From the NCBI GenBank assembly GCA_025210335.1, contig JAOARY010000045.1, positions 62,001 through 126,000 of the forward strand: a stretch of DNA of 64,000 nt, given 5' to 3'. Below the pieces are notes generated by a model. The model saw only the letters and a list, made by a program, of their open reading frames with translations, was not told the origin of the DNA and searched no databases. Positions 61,690 through 64,000 of the stretch are shown piece by piece; the stretch's first letter is position 1, and every line of letters begins with the position of its first letter. This stretch comes from Peptostreptococcaceae bacterium (GTDB taxonomy: Bacteria > Bacillota > Clostridia > Peptostreptococcales > Peptostreptococcaceae). The position numbers and the translations under genes were made by a program.

Positions 61690-62457
61690 ATGTATGATTT
61701 ATATTTTAATATAATTTATATAATTTTTATATATTTTCTACTATTTTTTATAGTTGGAACTATTATAAAAAACAATTCAATTGTTGATATTGGATGGGGT
61801 ATGGGATTTTTTATATTAAGTTTGTATTTAATATATTTAAATTCTCTTAAATTAGATATAAAAACATTAACGAATATATTAGTTTTGATATGGGGTTTTA
61901 GACTTTCGTATCATATATTAAAAAGAAATAAAAAAGAAGAAGACAAAAGATACAAAAAATGGAGAGAAGAGTGGGGAGATTGGGTGGTATTAAGAGCATT
62001 TTTTCAAGTATATTTATTACAAGGATTGTTTATGTTTTTAATATTTATTCCTGTAATTATAATAAATAATGCAAAGCAAATACATGAAAATTATTATGTT
62101 ATTAGTGGTTTTGTGGTGTGGACAATAGGATTTTTATTTGAAAGTATATCAGATTATCAACTAAAAGTATTTAAAGAAGATATAAATAATAAGGGGAAAT
62201 TTATTAAATCTGGTCTTTGGAAATATAGTAGACATCCAAATTATTTTGGAGAATCTTGTATGTGGTTTGGTATTTCTTTAATTGCGTATTTTGCAACGAA
62301 AAATATAAATTCTTTCATAAGTCCTATAATTATAACTTGCTTATTATTATTTGTATCAGGCATACCATTACTTGAAAAATCATTTGAAAAAAGGGAAGGG
62401 TTTTTAGATTACAAAGAAAAGACTTCTATTTTTATACCATGGTTTCCAAAATCATAA
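61690..62457 (+). CDS. DUF1295 membrane protein (steroid-5-alpha-reductase-like)
   Basis: 255 residues with about seven membrane helices. The family motif S-R-H-P-N-Y-F-G-E and G-F-R-L-S-Y-H-I are present, as in DUF1295 proteins, distant relatives of isoprenylcysteine methyltransferases and NADPH-dependent steroid reductases. The lipid substrate is unknown. The gene lies directly after the DAK2-DegV fusion, with GGGAGGT before its ATG. Confidence 0.83.
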   Translation: MYDLYFNIIYIIFIYFLLFFIVGTIIKNNSIVDIGWGMGFFILSLYLIYLNSLKLDIKTLTNILVLIWGFRLSYHILKRNKKEEDKRYKKWREEWGDWVVLRAFFQVYLLQGLFMFLIFIPVIIINNAKQIHENYYVISGFVVWTIGFLFESISDYQLKVFKEDINNKGKFIKSGLWKYSRHPNYFGESCMWFGISLIAYFATKNINSFISPIIITCLLLFVSGIPLLEKSFEKREGFLDYKEKTSIFIPWFPKS

Positions 62458-62588
62458 ATTATTAAAAAATAATTTTAAAATTTAAAAATAATTATTTTAA
62501 TTTTTCTTATTATAATATATAATGAAAGTAACAACAAAAATGTAACGATATTAAAAAGAGAATAATTATCAAAGAAGGGGTGTTTATT

Positions 62589-63524
62589 TTGAAAAAAATA
62601 TTGGGAGTTTTTTTACTTACTTTAGTTTTAGTTTCATTTGTTGGATGTAATAATAATAAAGAAGCCAAGGCAGAAAATTCGAAACTAAAAATTGTTGCAA
62701 CAACTACAATGTTAAGAGATTTGGTTTTGGAAATTGGAAAAGATAAAGTGGATGTAGAAGGTCTTATGGGTTATGGAATAGATCCACATCTTTATAAAGC
62801 TAGTGCAGGAGATGTAGATAAAATGAGTAAGGCAGATATTATAATTTATAATGGTCTGCATTTGGAAGGAAAGATGGCTGAAATTTTTGAGAGTATGGAG
62901 AATTTAAATAAAAAAGTTCTTGCTGTTGGAGATATAATTCCAAAAGAGGAACTTATAAAAGTAGAAAGCGATACAAAATCATATGATCCACATATATGGT
63001 TTGATGTTTCTCTTTGGATAAAAGCAAGTAAATATGTTGAAGAAATTTTAGTTGAATCAGATTATGATAATAAGGATTTTTATGAAGAAAATGCCAAATT
63101 ATATATAGAAGAATTAGAAAAATTAGATGAATATATAGTTAATCAAATAAAAGAATTAGATAAGAATAAAAGAGTTCTTATTACAGCACATGATGCGTTT
63201 TCATATTTTGGTAAAAAATACAATTTTGAAGTGAGAGGACTTCAAGGTCTTAGTACAGTTTCTGAAGCAGGAACATTAGATGTTAAGAATTTAGCTGACT
63301 ATATATCTGATAATAAAATACCAGCTATATTTGTTGAATCTTCAGTATCACCTAAAAATATAGAAGCTTTAAAAGATGCAGTTAGTTCAAGAAATTATAA
63401 TGTAGAAATTGGCGGAGAATTATATTCAGATTCATTAGGAGATGAAAAATCTGGTCATGAGACATATATAAAAACATTTAAACATAATGTAGATACTATT
63501 GTAAATGCATTAAATAAAGACTAA
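62589..63524 (+). CDS. Mn/Zn-type ABC transporter, binding lipoprotein
   Basis: 311 residues from TTG 62589, behind AAGGGGTG; a longer frame from 62580 would include the ribosome site. The signal peptide ends in lipobox F-V-G-C. It belongs to the TroA/ZnuA/PsaA family: G-I-D-P-H-L-Y, S-Y-D-P-H-I-W-F-D, T-A-H-D-A-F-S-Y-F and the C-terminal E-S-S region hold the metal ligands (His, His, His, Glu/Asp). The short loop without a His-rich stretch favours manganese over zinc. The ATPase gene follows at 63549. Confidence 0.9.
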   Translation: MKKILGVFLLTLVLVSFVGCNNNKEAKAENSKLKIVATTTMLRDLVLEIGKDKVDVEGLMGYGIDPHLYKASAGDVDKMSKADIIIYNGLHLEGKMAEIFESMENLNKKVLAVGDIIPKEELIKVESDTKSYDPHIWFDVSLWIKASKYVEEILVESDYDNKDFYEENAKLYIEELEKLDEYIVNQIKELDKNKRVLITAHDAFSYFGKKYNFEVRGLQGLSTVSEAGTLDVKNLADYISDNKIPAIFVESSVSPKNIEALKDAVSSRNYNVEIGGELYSDSLGDEKSGHETYIKTFKHNVDTIVNALNKD

Positions 63525-63548
63525 AAGACATATAAAGGAGTATTTGAT

Positions 63549-64000
63549 ATGGACTATATAGTGGAAGTTAATGATTTGACAGTCGCTTATCATGAGAAGC
63601 CTGTTTTATGGGATGTGGATTTAGATATACCAAAGGGTGTATTGATGGCTATAGTGGGGCCAAATGGAGCCGGAAAATCAACGCTTTTAAAAACTATGCT
63701 TGATCTTATAAAGCCTATTACAGGTAAAACAAAGTTTTTTGGAACCGACTATAAAAAAGTAAGAAAAAAAATAGCTTATGTGCCACAAAGAGGATCAGTA
63801 GACTGGGATTTTCCAACCGATGTGCTTGATGTTGTTAAAATGGGAACTTATGGAGAATTGGGATGGTTTAGAAGAACCTCAAAGAAGGAAACTCAAAAAG
63901 CTATAAAAGCATTAGAAAAAGTTGATATGTTGCCTTTTTCAAATAGACAGATCAGTCAACTTTCAGGAGGACAACAACAAAGGGTATTTTTAGCAAGAGC
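63549..64000 (+). CDS. Mn/Zn-type ABC transporter, ATPase (partial)
   Basis: The first 150 codons of an ABC ATPase that runs off the window. ATG 63549 has AAAGGAG upstream. Walker A G-P-N-G-A-G-K-S-T, the Q-loop in V-P-Q-R-G, and the signature L-S-G-G-Q-Q-Q-R at the edge are present. V-D-W-D-F-P-T-D-V-L is the family motif of manganese-type (MntB/PsaB/TroB) ATPases. It energises uptake together with the binding protein at 62589. Confidence 0.9.
   Translation, partial: MDYIVEVNDLTVAYHEKPVLWDVDLDIPKGVLMAIVGPNGAGKSTLLKTMLDLIKPITGKTKFFGTDYKKVRKKIAYVPQRGSVDWDFPTDVLDVVKMGTYGELGWFRRTSKKETQKAIKALEKVDMLPFSNRQISQLSGGQQQRVFLAR

Noticed and set aside
1-64000. CRISPR arrays, insertion sequences, prophage, integrase or attachment sites
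   Set aside because: I saw no regularly spaced repeats, transposase or integrase genes, and no tRNA gene that could serve as an attachment site.

Overview
The window is AT-rich DNA (by eye only about a quarter G+C) with tightly packed genes, strong Shine-Dalgarno sites, many TTG starts, a tryptophan T-box leader and a cobalamin riboswitch. Together with strictly anaerobic metabolism (iron-sulfur flavoproteins, a molybdenum hydroxylase and purine fermentation genes) this points to an anaerobic low-GC Firmicute of the Clostridia/Tissierellia type. The genus cannot be fixed from the sequence. I see no rRNA, tRNA, CRISPR array, insertion sequence or prophage.

Left part (1-31924): the 3' end of a VCBS/FG-GAP repeat protein; a lone trpB behind a Trp T-box; a purine-type deaminase with a palindrome at its predicted transcription start; a three-domain rhodanese lipoprotein; a polar amino acid ABC transporter followed by a ferredoxin-flavin protein and an AraC regulator; a nitroreductase and an iron-sulfur flavoprotein; a MATE pump and its MerR regulator under a 19-bp-spacer promoter; an MFS carrier; a MocR-type regulator; a frameshifted threonine aldolase; an aldo/keto reductase; a BlaI/M56-peptidase pair; a membrane glycerophosphodiesterase; a riboswitch-controlled corrinoid transporter; a two-component system divergent from an alkaline phosphatase with Pho-box-like repeats; and a YibE/F protein.

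Centre (32190-50153): a large purine-degradation island. It holds Mo/Se hydroxylase maturation genes (yqeC, a mocA-yqeB fusion, xdhC), a sigma-54 activator, ssnA, ygeX, ygeY, ygeW, an unknown six-helix membrane protein, an NCS2 xanthine/urate-type permease, a PreA-like iron-sulfur flavoprotein, a hydantoinase, a two-subunit-in-one molybdenum hydroxylase and a small P-loop NTPase. A sigma-54 promoter lies before ygeX (38668-38683). Three identical-type palindromes (TTATCA-N3-TGATAA) sit about 150-240 bases upstream of the predicted start point, where enhancer sites for the encoded activator would be expected. The gene set matches the anaerobic urate/xanthine route of gut bacteria: a hydroxylase makes dioxopurine, ring opening follows, then the hydantoinase, carbamoyltransferase and 2,3-diaminopropionate lyase yield carbamoyl phosphate, ammonia and pyruvate. 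No full-length ygfK is present, and the PreA-like protein may fill that step.

Right part (50233-64000): a second two-component system and a large secreted GH101-like protein; a broken PNPOx-family stub; an acetyltransferase; corrinoid adenosyltransferase; MscS channel; MsrB; a sirtuin; a MATE pump; a DAK2-DegV fusion; a DUF1295 membrane enzyme; and the start of a Mn/Zn-type ABC transporter cut by the window edge.
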